From Boswellia sacra (Eukaryota; Streptophyta; Magnoliopsida; Sapindales; Burseraceae): DNA of 64,000 nucleotides. Below, in pieces: positions 35,196 through 46,549 of this stretch. The notes beneath the pieces were generated by a model. It was not told the DNA's origin. It saw only the letters and a list, made by a program, of their open reading frames with translations, and ran no database searches. Position 1 is the first letter of the stretch; the number at the start of each line of letters is the position of its first letter. The stretch lies in assembly GCA_013180625.2 (NCBI GenBank), contig SNVD02010181.1, forward strand, positions 372,001-436,000. Reading direction: 5' to 3'. The translations under genes were made by a program, and so were the position numbers.

Positions 35196-35471
35196 TTGAT
35201 GGATAAATCTTGGATTTGGAAAGATAGATTGTCTAAGGAGCATTCGGATGGGGTGGATAAATTCTTACAGTTTGCAACTACACACTGTAACAACTCAAAC
35301 CTTATGAAATGCCCTTGCAAATCCTGTCAATGTTTTGCCTTTCACACCCAAGAGGAAATTAGAGCCCATTTATTTAGGAAAGGATTTGACACTAAGTACG
35401 ACACTTGGATTTGGCATGGGGAGTCAACTTCGGTTAATCCACCCATTAAGCTATTTTCTTGGATAATATAG
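35196..35471 (+). pseudogene. CACTA transposase-associated domain fragment
   Basis: A 91-codon frame starting MMDKSWIWKDRLSKEHSDGV contains FLQFA, CPCKSCQC, HLFRKGF and WIWHGE. This is the N-terminal transposase-associated domain found at the start of plant En/Spm (CACTA) TNP2-type transposases. The first ATG follows a possible acceptor (tgaacag). The TNP2 catalytic part that should follow is not detectable downstream, so the transposase is truncated and the element non-autonomous. Confidence 0.85.
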
Positions 35472-36057
35472 AAAACTGGGAAAACATTCGAGGTATTGAA
35501 ACAGTAGGCAAGAATCAATGTTAATATATGTACGTAGGTTTAATGTTATTGTAGACACTGAAAAAATTGGAAAACAATTGCTTCAAAATGGTGATCTTCA
35601 GAGGAGAGTAACAATTATACCTTTAAATAAAATTCAATCCAATACTGTGGAAATTATTGTTGTTTCATTGTGTGGTGATAAATGGATGAGTTGAACCATA
35701 ATAGCTTTTGTGTTTAGATTTTGGATTATCAGAATGGAATCAAAAAGTTCCATCGGCCTGAGGGCTTCGCGTGGGCTACTTTTATGCACCCTAAAACATA
35801 AATGAATTTGTTGGATTATCAGACACATTATGCGGGAAAACTATAGCTGCAAGAGTGCAGCTACTTGGTTGCTATATTTTGTATGAAGTGGCTGGCTTTG
35901 CACAGATTTTTGTTGACTTGCATAAACTGCATAAACTGTATGAAGACATGCATAAACTGCGCTACTCTGTTAATGCAATATTTTTGTTGACTTGAACATG
36001 TGGCCCTATCTCTCCTATATAAAATAGTTTTATTGGTATAGGAAGATATATGTTAAA

Positions 36058-36279
36058 ATGTTGATTAATGATGTAGAGCCAGGGCCAAATACCAGAAAGA
36101 CAGTGGCTATAATTCTCGAAGGAGCTGCTGGAGTTGGGTTTGTAGTTATTTGCTTGATGTTTGCCAGGAATCTGATGAAGAAACGGAATAGTATGCAACA
36201 TTATGTAGAAATGATGAAGAAACAGTATGCTTTTGTCTGCAAAAGCATTGATGCTGCAAAGGAGGTATGGCCATTTTGA
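36058..36279 (+). other. Unrecognised 73-codon open frame inside the CACTA region
   Basis: MLINDVEPGPNTRKTVAIIL is followed by a hydrophobic stretch (GAAGVGFVVICLMFA, about 23-37) and a basic, amphipathic part (MKKRNSMQHYVEMMKKQY). It could be an exon of a captured gene with a membrane anchor, or chance. I know no family for it. Confidence 0.25.
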
Positions 36280-36529
36280 CAATGGGTTATTTCTTGGTAA
36301 GTATGGACCTATTTTTTTTGATAGAGTGTGAGGTAGATCCTCAAGTTAGTGCTATTTTTCTCTTTTTGTTCTGGTTAATGAGTTGCACTGATAAATGCAT
36401 TGCCACATATGCCATTTTATATACTTTGACTACAAATCCTAGTTGCTCTGTTGAGTTTTATGTATTATTACTTAATTGATTTCTTGTATGCTTATTTATG
36501 AGTTTTATGTACTTTTTAAAATAAAAAAA

Positions 36530-37253
36530 TATATAATACGTGTCAGGATCAGCAGATCCTGACACGTGTTATATATTTCTACAAGTTACATGTCGGCCAA
36601 AAACTGACACATAAAGGACACGCAAAAATGGAATATGTGTCACTTAGTAATGAGGTATATGTCGGTCAGAGACCGACACGTATTACATTTTTTCTAAAAT
36701 AAGTGTCGGCCTAAAACCGACACATAATGATACACGAAATTGTAGAATATGTGTCACTTAATTTATGAAGTATATGTCGGTCAGAGAATGACACGTATTA
36801 AATATTTTAAAACTAAGTGTCGTCCAAAAACCGACACATAATATTTACAAAAATATGGAATATGTGTCACTTAGTATGAATTATATGTCAGTCGTCGAAT
36901 GACACATGTTTCAGGAGGTAATATGTGTCGGTCGAGGAATGACATGACTGTGTCATTTTTTGACGGACACAACATATGTGTCACTTATTGACAGACACAT
37001 ATTTAGTTAATTCGAAACTTTGTGTCGTTTTTTGACCGACACAACATACGTGTCACTTAATGACTGACACATATTTGATAAAATTCGTTACTATGTGACA
37101 CATATTTGTTGATACATGTCTGTTTTTGAATGACACGTATTCTTGTGTCGGTTTGACCAAGTGACACATATAGAATACATGTCAGGGAAACCGACATGTA
37201 TTTTGATATGTGTCAGTTTTCGGCCGACACAAAAAACCTTTTTTGTTGTAGAG
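36530..37253 (+). repeat. CACTA subterminal palindromic repeat array and right end
   Basis: About 700 bp in which tgtcggtc and gaccgaca motifs alternate every 20-60 bp, often as palindromes (tgtcggtcagagaccgacac). A longer hairpin opens the array at 36534-36577 (tgtcaggatc agca gatcctgaca). The right edge, aaaccttttttgttgtagag, resembles the reversed CACTA end CACTACAACAAAAAAGG with the last bases altered. Subterminal arrays bind the element's own protein in En/Spm-type elements. Confidence 0.75.
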
Positions 37254-37317
37254 ACATCTGATTGTTGTCTCTGGTCATTATCATTGGAACTCTTAACCAT
37301 AAGCAAAATTTCGATCC

Positions 37318-37499
37318 TTATAAGAGTCGTTGACGTATGGTGAGGTGAATCTCATGCATACTTTAGGACTTTGAGTCTTTTGACATACACGTTCAATAAT
37401 ATTGGAATCATATATAGAAGAATAGGAATCGGATTTGGCATAGACTGAAAGGAAAGGAGACAAAGTAAAAACGAGGATGATGGACTTGTTGAATGCCAT
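37318..37499 (-). pseudogene. Truncated PMEI-domain gene
   Basis: Starts MAFNKSIILVFTLSPFLSVYA, then IIERVCQKTQSPKVCMRFTSPYVND, paralogous to the intact PMEI genes. Homology ends near residue 60, and after about 65 bp of other sequence the CACTA end at 37253 is reached; the helical bundle is missing. The upstream region, including the AT-rich repeat, is preserved to 37905. It is more diverged from PMEI-A and -B than they are from each other, so it represents an older copy. Confidence 0.88.
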
Positions 37500-37679
37500 A
37501 TTGCCTCTTTCTTTCTTGAACTTCTTCAATTTAATTTTGAGTTAAAGCAAATGAGCAAAGCTTGAGAAAATGGGGTACTAAAAGTGGGTTATAAGGAAAT
37601 GCTAACAACTATTTCATCATGCAAATAGGTCAACCATGCAAGTTGTGCCAAACAATTGGTTTGTTATTTAAGGTTAATT

Positions 37680-37905
37680 ATCTTATTTTAGAAAATTTTA
37701 TTGAATTATATGATTTAGAACACATTTATAAATTAGAGCATTGTTTAAGATAATTTATAAATACAAATTTACTATATATTTTATGTCAAGTATTACTATA
37801 CATATGAACAAACTATACAACGAATTTCATATAATGTGATAGGGCATAATATCATTGGATGAGTGAAAGACAATTAATAATAAATGAGAGAAATAGTAAT
37901 AAATA
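37680..37905 (-). repeat. AT-rich dispersed repeat at the duplication junction
   Basis: The same repeat as at 12530-12770. It stops at about 37905, where unit B starts. Confidence 0.6.
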
Positions 37906-39089
37906 TTTTTGTTAGGCTAACACCAATCAACAAATATTCTTTCTATACTAAGTTTTTATTATATTACATTGATTAATAAATAATCAAATTGATGAGAAAA
38001 TAAGATTATACTAAACTAAAAATAAATAATGAAATTGACGATGAAATAAGATTATATTAAATTGATAATAAATAATGAAACTAAAGTATAGATGTACAAT
38101 ATTATCTACCTATTAAGTTTTATATTTAATTATATTACTCTTTGATTATTTGAATACATATTTAATTACTTGATTATATAATAAATCAACTAGTTAAAAT
38201 ATATTTGACTCAAAATTTAATATTATATCTTTTCACATGCATGAGTTGAAATAAAATATGATTTTGAGATTTATTGTAATACTTATAGTTTAAGACATAT
38301 CAAATTAAAATTATATTAAATACTTTTTAATACATATTTATGATGCTTATTCTATGATGTTTTCACATCTAGCATAAAAGTAATTATTCATGTTATTAAA
38401 TTTGATTGAATGGTATAAATCAATAACTAATATCATACCTAGTTACATAGAACTGATTCACTTTCATTTATTCTTAACTTACAAGTCACAAGCTAAACTT
38501 ATAATCTTTTAATTGATTCTATCTTCTATCTTTAATCCTTTAATCAATCAATCTTTCATTATTTTATTAAGTAATTATTAGTACAAGATTATTAGCAAAT
38601 CCATGGATTTTATTAATTGAAGAAATAAATTTGAACTATTGTTTGTTGATGAAATTTAATCAACATATATATCACCAATTAATTTTTTTTTTTTACAATG
38701 GGTAGTTATCATTTATAACTTGATATAATTATGAACTATCATTATAATATGGAGAGAATTAATTATTGATATTCTTAATTTAATTGATTAGTAATTTAAT
38801 AATTAATTCAATGTTATATCGTCTTAGATAGAAAGGAATTAAATTAACATAGTCAAATTAATTGTTTATTATATGGTGATAATTAATTACTTAAATGGAA
38901 AAATGATCTTTACTATAATGAGATTAATTTATGATTATTAAAGTTTATATGAAAAAATTAGTTTATCAACCCTATTTAGAGTAATCAATTAATAGATCAA
39001 CATAACAGTGGATTATTATTTTAATAAAATTATGGAGAGAATTAATCATTTATACAAATAATTAATTCATGTCATATATTATGATTGAT

Positions 39090-40465
39090 TAGTAATTTAT
39101 TAAATTTGTCGTCGCAAAAGGTTTCCCATATTTTTCCAATATTGAATTTTTTGGTTATTCATTTTATTTTCTTATTAGATTCTATGACAATATTTCGCTA
39201 CAAAAAGAAATATAAGAAATTTTCTGCGACAAATTTGTCATCACCAAAGTTTCCCATATTATACTTCTTTTTTTCTTATTTTATTGTGAGATTTTGCGAC
39301 AAAATTTTGTTGCAAAAAAAGAAATATAACAATTTTTTGTGACAAATTTGTTGTAGTGAAAAAGTTTCTCATATTGCACTTTTTCTTTTCTTTTTTTTTT
39401 AAAAATTTTGTGATTGGATTTTGTGACGAACAATTTGTTAGAGAATTAAATATTCAAGTTAAGACATATTCAACTATGGATTATTATAGAATTAAATACT
39501 CAAGTTAAGCTCACATTTACAAGTTTAAGCTTTTAGAAAAGTGGCAACCTTAACATGAATTTGTTGTAGTGAAAAGTTTTACCATATTACATTTTTTCTT
39601 TTTTATTTTATTTTGTGATGGGATGTTGCGACAAAATTTTATCACAAAAACATATATTCTGCTATGAATTTGTTATAGCAAAAAGGTTTCCCATATTGCA
39701 TTATTTTTTTATTTTATGACGGGACTTTGCAACAAGATTTTGTCGTAAAAAGATATATTCTGCTACAAATTTTTCATAGTAGAAAGGTTTCCTATATTGC
39801 ATTTTTTCTTTTTTTTTTTAATTTTGTGATGGGATTTTTTTGCGGAAATTCGTTGTTAAAAGATATATTCTACTACAAATTTGTCGTAGCGAAAATGTTT
39901 CCTATCTTGTATTTTTTTCTTATTTTTTTATTTTGTGATGAAAATTCATTGCTAAAAGATATAATTTGCTATGAATTTTTCATAACAAAAAGGTTTCCCA
40001 CACTGCATTTTTTTCTTATTTTTTTAATTTGTGAAGGGATTTTGCGACAAAAATTTGTCGCTAAAAGATATATGCTACTACGAGCGAAAGGTTTCCCCTA
40101 CTGCATTTTTCTTTTATTTTTTTATTTTATGGTGGGATTTTGGGACGAAAATTTGTCGCAAAAAGATATATTCTACTACGAATTTGTTGCAGCAAAAAAG
40201 TTTCCCATATTGCATTTCTTCTTTTATTTTTTCTTTAGCTATGATTTAGTTTGTGACGAAAAGTCCTCAACGATTAAACCAATTTAGCTATGATTTAGTT
40301 TGTGACGAAAAGTCGTCACTAAAGACAATTACAATTTTTTTTACTTTATTTTGTGACAAGATATTGCGACGAAATTTGTATTTCGTAGCCAAAAAAATGA
40401 ATTTTAAGGACAAATTTTATTTTGTTGCGAAAGTTTTGCTTCAAAAGACAGTTTTTCCTATAGTG
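39090..40465 (+). mobile_element. CACTA-like relic, uninterrupted copy in unit B
   Basis: About 1.4 kb of ~90-bp subterminal-type units (gcgacaaaattttgttgcaaa; ttcccatattgcat; T-rich), ending gacagtttttcctatagtg. It contains at about 39680 the empty site of the LARD-like element. The 186-codon frame at 39727-40287 is the translated repeat, not a gene. Confidence 0.6.
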
Positions 40466-40728
40466 ATAGTTTTCAATATTTCATCATATCATATTACAAT
40501 CTTATTGACTAGACGTGGGGTAACATATAAATGAATAATTATATATGTATAATCATTCCATACAATCAAATTGCTTACAATTACGTGATATAAGATTATA
40601 ATTTAATGGAAAGAGTATTTATGACATGATTTATATATTCTAATTTTGTATTCTTTAATTTAGTGATATTTTAGCATATCGCGTTATTGGACAGGTTATA
40701 AAAATTGCAGTAGAAGATGTTGATAGCA

Positions 40729-40769
<41 letters not shown>
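40729..40769 (+). repeat. (AAT)n microsatellite
   Basis: About thirteen AAT units, five more than in unit A. Confidence 0.95.
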
Positions 40770-40771
<2 letters not shown>

Positions 40772-40924
40772 TTAATTAGACTTAGAGACATAGAGGGCAT
40801 TATTTGAATAAAATGTCATCCACATTTTTTTATTGAATCATGATGTCTCCCAATAGTTTTCCCTCAACATTCTTATGTTGTATGAAATAAGGAAAACATA
40901 AATACAACATCTACTAATCAACAA

Positions 40925-41458
40925 TTAAAGGGCACGAGCAATATCCAAGTTGGACTGAGCCAAAGGGACCAACTCCTCATGATCGATTCTATGAAGTTCT
41001 TGGTTTCCATCAGTGAACGTGTCGGCGCTATCATGAGCCAACTTAAGGGCGTAATTGAGCTCGGTTTCCAAATCAGAATAGTTTTTGGCAGTAAGAGCAT
41101 CCAATGATTTCTTAGTGCTTTTAACGAGGAGTTGATAATTATCCAAGCATCGGTCAAGAATGTTTTCCATCTCAGGTGTTTTGTATCCAAGCTTGAGTCT
41201 CTTGGCCTCCTCGATGGCCTTCTCGAGTTGGCGATTGAAACCCTCCAAACCTGCCTGAAGAATGGCATTGGCATCAGTAGGATTGTTGAGGTATGGTGAG
41301 ATGAGTCTAACACATACTTTGGGATTTTGGGTCTTTTGACATACACTTTCAATAATACTGGAATCAGATACAGAAGAATGGGAACCGGATTCGTCAGCAT
41401 AGACTGAAACGAGAGAAGACAAAATGAAAATGAGGATGATGGACTTGTTGAATGCCAT
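40925..41458 (-). CDS. PMEI-domain secreted protein, copy B
   Basis: 177 residues from the methionine at 41458 (17 further in-frame codons lie upstream). It differs from copy A at about three positions (DANAI for DVNAV, AKNY for TKNY). It has the same signal peptide, C-x8-C hairpin and ILDRC, and the same loss of the fourth family cysteine (DTFTD). The upstream region is also shared (TATA-like site near 41550, AT-rich repeat 41640-41870), so the two copies are expected to be expressed alike. It is an apoplast-targeted pectin methylesterase or invertase inhibitor family member; the target is unknown. Confidence 0.88.
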   Translation of the reverse strand: MAFNKSIILIFILSSLVSVYADESGSHSSVSDSSIIESVCQKTQNPKVCVRLISPYLNNPTDANAILQAGLEGFNRQLEKAIEEAKRLKLGYKTPEMENILDRCLDNYQLLVKSTKKSLDALTAKNYSDLETELNYALKLAHDSADTFTDGNQELHRIDHEELVPLAQSNLDIARAL

Positions 41459-41639
41459 ATTGCCTCTTTCTCTCTTGGACTTTTTCAGGTTAATTTTGAG
41501 GAAAAACAAATGAGCAAAGCCTGAGGAAAGGAGGTACCAGAGGTTGGCTTATAAAGAAATGCTAACAACTATTTCGCCATGCAAATAGGTCAACCACGCA
41601 AGTTTTGCCGAGCAATTGGTTGACTATTTCGGGTTAGTT

Positions 41640-41870
41640 ATCTTATTTTAGAAAATTATATTGAATTATATGATTTATAGCACATTTATAAATTGGAGTA
41701 TTGTTTATTATAATTTTTAATATTTTATATTAAGTATTACTATACACATGAACAACCTATACAACCAATGTTATATAATGAGATATGGCATAATATCATT
41801 GGATGAGTGAAAGACAAGTAATAATAAATGAGAGAAATAATAATAAATAAAGAATAATGATAAATAATGG
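41640..41870 (-). repeat. AT-rich dispersed repeat upstream of PMEI-B
   Basis: Counterpart of 12530-12770. Confidence 0.55.
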
Positions 41871-43980
41871 TTTGCTAGAAATTGAACTTTATGTCGGATT
41901 TAAGGACCCAAGGTGATGCAAAGTTTCCTCAAAAATTTCAATGGGTCAGGATATCAGTTATTAGAAAAACCAGTTGTTGCCTCTAACACTAGTGTTGATA
42001 TAGAATCAGCGAACAAACAAGAGGAAAGCATGGACTACAGTCACTCTGCCAAAACTACGAGGAGGATGAGATGAGCTGTAGAATGTATTGTATATCAAAA
42101 AGTCTTATACTTTATGACGATTAGTACCTCTCTTCTCGTCTTCAGTTGTTAGATCCATAGTCATCAAATGCTTAATTGAGTTGCTGAAATTAGGGCTCTT
42201 CAATTATTTTCGTTTTTTTTCTCGTTCATATTTGATGAGTGGAGAATTAAGTATGACTTAAAAAATGAGTTTTTCAAAGAAAAATATTTAATCTGCTACA
42301 AACCAAGTCTTTAAAGTTTCTATCTTTTCTTTTCTTCTGTATTTATATGTTGGGAGGAGCATCAAACAAATAAAAGGAAAGCGGATGAGTTTTTAATTTC
42401 CTTATAGATAATTAAATTTGAAGCTAACTACACTAAATTTAACATAAGCTCTAATGCCATCCCCTCACAGGAGGAACTATGTATACATTTTACTTCTTCT
42501 GTATGTTAACCATTGCCATTCTGTTTCAATTGTATTTCAGCTATTTAGTATTAACTTGTATATAATTTGATTAATTTTTTTAGGATATTAGATTTCTTAC
42601 TTTGAATGTTTCTTAATTTGCCAACCTCCATTCAACTTGAGCTCATTTGTTTTTAAGTAACATGTATTGCAGTTGTCAATGAACATCAGGCAAATTGTAC
42701 ATACAGTTGTCAAAAGACTTCCATTAGTTTGATATATTACAATGGTGTGTTTACAATTAAAATATGTCCTTGCATTGTAAATAATACCTTACCCCTCGTA
42801 ATTTGTTCGGGATATTTTCCCATTTAGGATGTGTCACTCTTCTTTGTTATTCTTGTTTCTTGATAATATAATATCTCAAATTGAAATACAGATTTTGCAG
42901 TTACATTTCTTCTTGTCAACCAATAAAATGTTGGCCTACTATTGTTTTCAATTTCTGAGTTCTTTTTTAATATGTCTAGTGAAGTAAAACTTAGAGAAAT
43001 TGCAAGAACAAGCAGTGCTAAGAAACTATAATAACATTGTTATGACAATTAGTATAATTGTGCAGAGTACAAAATACATCATGTGAAATCTGCCTTTTGG
43101 TTAGCAGGGATTTTATGATTTTTGGTTTGCTTCTTGTGTTAATATTTGCATTTTTTTATAATCATTGAGAAAAATAAAATTGTTCTAATTCAAGTAACAA
43201 TTTGGTGCACAACAGCATGTCATACGTTAATTATGGCATGTTATTATGCCATTTTTATTTGAAAGTTATAGTTAATAGATGAAGATCAAATGGTTACGTT
43301 ATTTTATCCGAATATGTAATGTATCAAAATAGTGAAGAAACTTAGCATAAATGAATTCTACCACGGTAAATGGGAAGAAAAAAATGGCAATCAAACTTTT
43401 TGTAATTTATTATTGAACTTGAAAGATTTAGGGAACCACAGAAAAATTATAAATTAGATATAATTAAGGTTATTTTGGGAATATTAAAGTTTTTGTGAAT
43501 AAAAGTTTTATTTTTAAAATATGATTAAAAATATGTATAAAAAAATTGTGCAAAGCACTTTATAATTGGGCGCAAATAGCATCTTTTTTTTAAATATTAT
43601 TGAAATTTGACTAAGCCGTGGATTAAATTTTTTTTGCCCATTACCACATATAAATTAAATTGAAGATAATGCTGTGATTTTTGGATTCAATTGATTAAAC
43701 TGAAGATAATTTTTGGATTTGATCAAATATAAAAATTTTAAAAAAATTTATTTTAATATTTTTATTCATAACAAAAAAAATTAACTTGAAAGATGATGTT
43801 TGTGTAGTATTAAGAGTTTTCTTTCTTTTCAATATATTTTATCTTTTCATAACAATGTTTAATTACTTCTTCTTTAATTTATTATTTTTTAAGTTTTTAG
43901 AATCTATTATTGTTATTATTATTATTATTATTATAAATCATATTATTCAATAGTCTATAAAATTTTGTATAAGAAAGAGG
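41871..43980. other. Intergenic sequence, no gene supported
   Basis: Counterpart of 12780-14880; includes an (ATT)n run at about 43911-43934. Confidence 0.5.
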
Positions 43981-45089
43981 GGGGAGAGGGGTTTTTTTAA
44001 AAGATAATAGAAGCTTAGACGGCTTGCCGAACAAAGGGGAGATGGCGAGCCACCTGTTGAATCTGGTCCTCCAATCATCATTTCATCAAGCCAGAACTCC
44101 TACTCTTTATCATCTCCTCCACTCCTTCGCCCGTCGAGTCATCGTTTCACTCACGGATTGGCCTTCATTTCTTCCTTGCACAACAATCCTAATCCCAAAT
44201 GCCCCTTGTTCGATGGCAATGACAAGTACCACAGGTTCATCCTTTTGCATCCTCCATAAGGAACACCACCAAGAATGAAATCATTGATTAAATAATTTTT
44301 TGTCATCACAAAACAAACAAATTGCCCTTTCATAGAATTATGATTCTATTGTCTTAACATAATAACAAGAAATTAAAATAATGAACAAAATGCAACAAAG
44401 TCAAATATAAATATATGGCATTGTATATTACTTAAATATTTATCAAGAATACAACTTTAACAACACGCAGTTGACTATTAATAGATGTATTAAGAAATTT
44501 TCTTTATATAATAAATATATGACCCAACATTTATTTATGTTATTTGTTGTGTTAGTTTTGTGCTAGATTTATGTTAGGTTTGTCGTACTTTTCTTTATAT
44601 AATAAATATATTACCCAACATTTATTTATGTTATTTGTTGTGTTAGTTTTATGCTAGATTTGTATTAGGTTTGTAGTACTTTTTTTTCTATTATTAAGAT
44701 TAGATCTCCGTATCATAAATATAATATGGGCATAAAATAATTTTTCCATTCATTTATAAGTTTACAAACTATTTGAAAAAGTGAAATTAATTTTTATCAT
44801 GTATTCCTATAATTCCAATATTAAAAAATTGATTAATAATTAATTGAAAAGAATAAAAGCAAAACAAAATATTTATTTGATAAGAAAAATATTTTTTATT
44901 TTATTAACGTATATTATTGTAAAAATTAGGTATAAAATATTATTGTTCAGGGATGAGGGGTTAAAAAGAGAATAGAAGTTTGGATGGCTCGTCAATCGAC
45001 AACGAGGAGATGGTGACCCACTTGTAAATCTGGTTTTCCGATCATCATTTCATCCAGCCAGAATTTCCACTCTCTCATCTCTTTCATCC

Positions 45090-45850
45090 CCTTTTCCCAT
45101 TAGGGCATCCTTTCACTAGTGTCTGGGCCCCCAATTCTTCCTCGTAAAACAATCCCAATCCCAATCACCCCTTATTTGATGGTCCTCCACAGTCATTGAT
45201 TCACCTATTGGGTCATCCTTTCACTCGTGTGTTGGCCCCCCATTCTTCCTCACAAAACAATCCTAATCTCAAACACCCCTTATTTGATGGTCCTCCACAA
45301 TCATTGACTCACCCATTGGGCCATCCTTTCACTCAATGTGTTGCCCCCAATTCTTCATTGCAAAACAATCCTAATCCCAAACACCCATTATTTGACGGTC
45401 CTCCACAATCATTGATTCGCTCATTGTGCATTGATTCGCCCATTAGGTCATCCTTTCACTCATGCATGGGCCCCTAATTCTTCCTCGCAAAACAATCATA
45501 ATCCCAAACACCATTTATTTGATAGTCCTCCACAATCATTGATCCCTTATATGATGGTCCTCCATAATCATTGATTCGCCTATTGGGTCATTCTTTCACT
45601 CGTGTGTGACCCCCAATTCTTTCTTGTAAAATAATCCTAATCTCAAACACCTCTTATTTAATGGTCCTCCACAATACAAAACAATCATAATCCCAAACAC
45701 CCCTTAACTGGTAGTCCTCCATAATCATTGATTCGCCCGTTAGGTCATCCTTTCACTCATGCGTCGGCCTCTAAACGGTCCCAAATTTGATGGTCCTCCA
45801 CAATCGCAATCATTGATTGAATAGACATTGATGGTCCTGCACAAGGCTTA
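45090..45850 (+). repeat. ~108-bp minisatellite, unit B
   Basis: Counterpart of 15990-16760 with the same gatggtcctccacaatcatt and aaaacaatcctaatcccaaa cores; one ~22-bp subrepeat fewer. Confidence 0.85.
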
Positions 45851-46549
45851 CACGATCTTCCATTTAAATCATGAGATAGTCTTTTGTTGAAATCAAACCT
45901 ATGACCTCATACTAGCCTTACCACTCCTTCTTTGGTTGTGTTCTTGTCATTGGGCTAACCCATTGAATAATTTTCGCCATCACAAACCAAATAAATTACC
46001 CATTCATATAATTCTAGATTCTATTGTCTGTAAAACAATAACAAGAAATTAAAAATAATGAACAAAATGCAACAAATATGAATATATAATAGGGTTTATT
46101 ACTTGAATATTTATCAATAAGAAGCTTTTAATAATACATAATTGACTATTAATAGATGTATTTATAAATTCTCTCTATATAATAAATATATAACCCAACA
46201 GTTATTTATGTTATTTGTTGTGTTAGTTTCGTGCTAGGTCTGTGTTTGGTTTGTATTACTTTTTTATTATTATTAAGTTTAGCTCTGCCTATCATATATC
46301 AAATAATCATAAATATAATATAGGCAAAATTATTTTTCCATTTAGTTATAAGTTTACAAACTATTTGAAAATGTCAAATTAATTTTTTATCATATAATCC
46401 TATCATTCCAATAATAAGAAATAGATTAATCCTTAATAATAAATAATAAAAGGAAAGCAAAAGGTTTTATTAAAACTTGATAAGAAATTCTTTTAATTTA
46501 ATAATGTATATTATTTTAAAAATTAGGAATAAATCATTATTGTTATTAT

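Noticed and set aside
39727..40287. 186-codon open frame in unit B
   Set aside because: It is the translation of the ~90-bp CACTA-like repeat units (recurring F/Y-rich segments with ILRQKFVAKRY), is interrupted in unit A, and has no domain.
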